A DNA stretch of 47,934 nt from Dehalococcoidia bacterium (GTDB taxonomy: Bacteria; Chloroflexota; Dehalococcoidia; Tepidiformales; Tepidiformaceae): positions 1 to 47,934 of the forward strand of contig JAGQHB010000003.1 in assembly GCA_020432045.1 (NCBI GenBank), in the 5' to 3' direction. Position numbers and translations under genes: made by a program. Below, piece by piece: positions 46,366 to 47,934 of this stretch (position 1 is its first letter; the number at the start of each line of letters is the position of its first letter). Under the pieces are notes generated by a model. That model did no database searches and was not told the origin of the DNA. It saw only the letters and a program-made list of their open reading frames with translations.

Positions 46366-47616
46366 CTAGCGAGCAACCTTGCCGCTCAGACCTGAGCGAA
46401 ACGCGGTGCGCGAGACGACAAAGAGCGCGACACCAACGCCTGCCGCGACAAATCCGGGGAGAAAGACGTACGGCGTAAGGTTGCTGACGCAGCGGCGAAG
46501 CACGTCGCGGGCGAGCGAATCGAAGGCTGCAGAGGGAGCATGCCCACCTTCGAACGCTGCATCGATAACAAGCCGTTGCGTGAGCGGGAGGGCAATGAGC
46601 CAGATGACGACGGTGGCAATCCCGGCGGCGGCGAGGACGATGCCGGCGCGCCTCGTCGTGTCCTGGGTATGCGCGCGCGACAGGTAGATGACTGCGCCGA
46701 GGGCTACCAGGAAGAGGACGACGCCAGCGGGCCGCAGCCAAAAGGCATTCGCGGCGACGAGCTGGATGGCAAAGAGCGATTCGTCAATCTTCTTGACCAC
46801 GTCCGGAGGGGGCGCGAGGACGTATCGCGTCTCCCCGTTGCGCTGCTCTTCCCGCACGAATTTGCCCGCCGCGAGGTTCAGCTTCGCGCCGGCGGATACG
46901 TCCGCAAGCATGGGCACGAGGGTGGCCTTGATCGCCACATCGGTCGCACCAACGGCGACGGCGGCCGTGACCGCCGCACGTGTGCCGATGGACTGGAGGG
47001 AGCCGTCGTCGGCTCCCGATTTGCTGAGGATCAGGCTGGTGACTTCATCCCGCTGGCCGGGAGGAACATCGAAGGTTGGGATCGTTTCTGGAACGCGCCC
47101 TTCGGCCGACATGCCTCCGATGAGGCTATCGAGCGCGTCTTTGAACGAGTCGATATCGGGGGATTCCACGGCCGGTGCACCGGCGATCTGTGTGCCGGCG
47201 GTGAGGATGCCCGCGCCGGGGACACCGTTGACGAAGTCCGTGATATCGAGCTTGAGTTCAAGGTCCTTGTGCTTCTTTAGATACTCGATGAGGTCTTTGA
47301 TTGCGACCTCGGTGGCTGCCTCGAGGGCGGAAGGAGCGATTGCCGCCTTCAGGAGGCCGGGAACGGCGGTGCCAACCGGTACCTGGACGCCACCGAGGAG
47401 GTCGTTGGAGAACGGGGCAAGCACATCGTCGGCCGGAAGCTCGGCGTACGCCTCTTCGTAGGCATTCTCGTCTTTGAGCACCTTCTGGTAGTAGCCGGGG
47501 CTGAGCACGGCGGCCTGGGCGGCGTTCGCCATGACGCCGATGAAGAAGGCGACGATTGCCAGGGCCATCAGGCCGCGGATCAAGGCCGGGGACGTTCGCC
47601 GTGCCTGTGGCTGCAT
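46366..47616 (-). CDS. Four-helix membrane protein with large outer domain, unknown function
   Basis: A 416-residue protein. One N-terminal helix (LIRGLMALAIVAFFIGVMAN) is followed by an extracytoplasmic domain of about 270 residues and three C-terminal helices (near AGVVLFLVALGAVIYLS, AGIVLAAAGIATVVIWLIAL and VFLPGFVAAGVGVALFVVS). ATG 47616 has GGAG at good spacing; an ATG at 47653 has a poorer site. The outer domain starts YYQKVLKDENAYEEAYAEL and contains repeated helical patterns. No family is recognised. It stands directly upstream of two receptor kinases and could share their signal or be a substrate (inference). Confidence 0.75.
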   Translation of the reverse strand: MQPQARRTSPALIRGLMALAIVAFFIGVMANAAQAAVLSPGYYQKVLKDENAYEEAYAELPADDVLAPFSNDLLGGVQVPVGTAVPGLLKAAIAPSALEAATEVAIKDLIEYLKKHKDLELKLDITDFVNGVPGAGILTAGTQIAGAPAVESPDIDSFKDALDSLIGGMSAEGRVPETIPTFDVPPGQRDEVTSLILSKSGADDGSLQSIGTRAAVTAAVAVGATDVAIKATLVPMLADVSAGAKLNLAAGKFVREEQRNGETRYVLAPPPDVVKKIDESLFAIQLVAANAFWLRPAGVVLFLVALGAVIYLSRAHTQDTTRRAGIVLAAAGIATVVIWLIALPLTQRLVIDAAFEGGHAPSAAFDSLARDVLRRCVSNLTPYVFLPGFVAAGVGVALFVVSRTAFRSGLSGKVAR

Positions 47617-47718
47617 CCTCAACTCCGGGCCGAAGGCGGCCCCAAGGGCCATGCTACCTGAGCGCGTGAACACGATCGTTTGCCTGGTTCACAGAGCGGC
47701 CTCGAAATATTGAGGTTC

Positions 47719-47748
47719 TTGACGTCTGGTAAAAACTATTGCTGGTAT
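47719..47748 (+). promoter_or_regulatory. Candidate promoter of the Tat-exported protein gene
   Basis: TTGACG (47719-47724) and TGGTAT (47743-47748) are 18 nt apart in an AT-richer stretch. It leaves a leader of roughly 80 nt before the TTG start at 47834. The remainder of 47617-47833 shows no gene. Confidence 0.4.
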
Positions 47749-47833
47749 CGATTCTGCCGATGTGTCAGAATCCACCCGGACCAGCCTGGGGGCATGTACG
47801 GCCATCACAGGCCAGTTCCAACGGAGGGGACCC

Positions 47834-47934
47834 TTGGCAGATAACGAACGGAACTATTGGGCGAGAGCCTCACGGCGCTACTCGCGACGCACGGTGGTCC
47901 GTGGCGCCGGTCTTGCCGGGCTCGGGGCGGGGGC
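47834..47934 (+). CDS. Tat-exported protein, probably an ABC substrate-binding protein, 3' end outside window
   Basis: Only the first 33 residues are present. The TTG start is supported by GGAGGGGACCC just upstream. The peptide NERNYWARASRRYSRRTVVR followed by GAGLAGLGAGA is a twin-arginine signal with the start of the hydrophobic part. Leaders of this kind (NYW, then two Arg pairs and a GAG run) are common, as I recall, on peptide/nickel-type ABC substrate-binding lipoproteins of Chloroflexota, so this is my best guess. The mature protein is not visible. Confidence 0.6.
   Translation, partial: MADNERNYWARASRRYSRRTVVRGAGLAGLGAG

Overview
This 47.9 kb window is high-GC, gene-dense bacterial chromosome with about 43 protein genes and no rRNA, tRNA, CRISPR array or transposase that I can see. 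The content suggests a Chloroflexota bacterium, probably related to Dehalococcoidia or Tepidiforma. The reasons are the F420-type luciferase-like oxidoreductases, many class III CoA-transferases, a Ni superoxide dismutase with its own maturation protease, membrane-anchored PknB-type kinases, and the Tat leader of the last, truncated gene. This placement is inference.

Region by region. 1-2.6 kb: molybdate uptake genes on the minus strand (two tandem ModA-like binding proteins, then ModB cut by the window edge). 2.7-9.4 kb: small metabolic genes (NrtR-like Nudix regulator, two LLM-family oxidoreductases, a malate/lactate dehydrogenase family enzyme, DinB-like protein, MFS exporter, DEDDh exonuclease). 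9.4-12.0 kb: FMN riboswitch followed by ribE-ribBA-ribH. 12.0-15.7 kb: a lipoprotein, a RING-like/SH3b membrane protein, a ribokinase and a Nudix hydrolase. 15.65-18.7 kb: sodX, sodN and a K+-dependent-type membrane pyrophosphatase. 18.9-22.4 kb: a cyclase-family hydrolase and the methionine genes metY-metX. 22.4-28 kb: a MacB/LolD-type ABC pair, a fused two-domain CoA-transferase and an atypical SDR. 28-36.5 kb: a GGDEF-EAL protein, then MFS exporter, gamma-glutamyltransferase, beta-lactamase-fold hydrolase and penicillin acylase in one direction. 36.5-42 kb: a secreted protein and an operon of two CoA-transferases and two SDRs. 42-47.6 kb: a thermonuclease lipoprotein, two duplicated Ser/Thr kinases and a four-helix membrane protein. 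47.8 kb: the start of a Tat-exported protein.

The most interesting signals are about expression and active sites. Six genes lack a Shine-Dalgarno but have a -10-like hexamer ending exactly 6-7 nt before the start codon, which is the pattern of leaderless mRNAs. The start codon of sodX lies in the loop of a perfect intrinsic terminator behind sodN. The FMN riboswitch leader carries an 8-nt element complementary to the ribE Shine-Dalgarno. An ABC ATPase has no standard start codon. Two CoA-transferase systems, one fused and one as overlapping genes, each pair a catalytic-Asp half with an Asp-less half. Two tandem SDRs have His in place of the catalytic Lys of YxxxK. Three convergent gene pairs interlock their stop codons.
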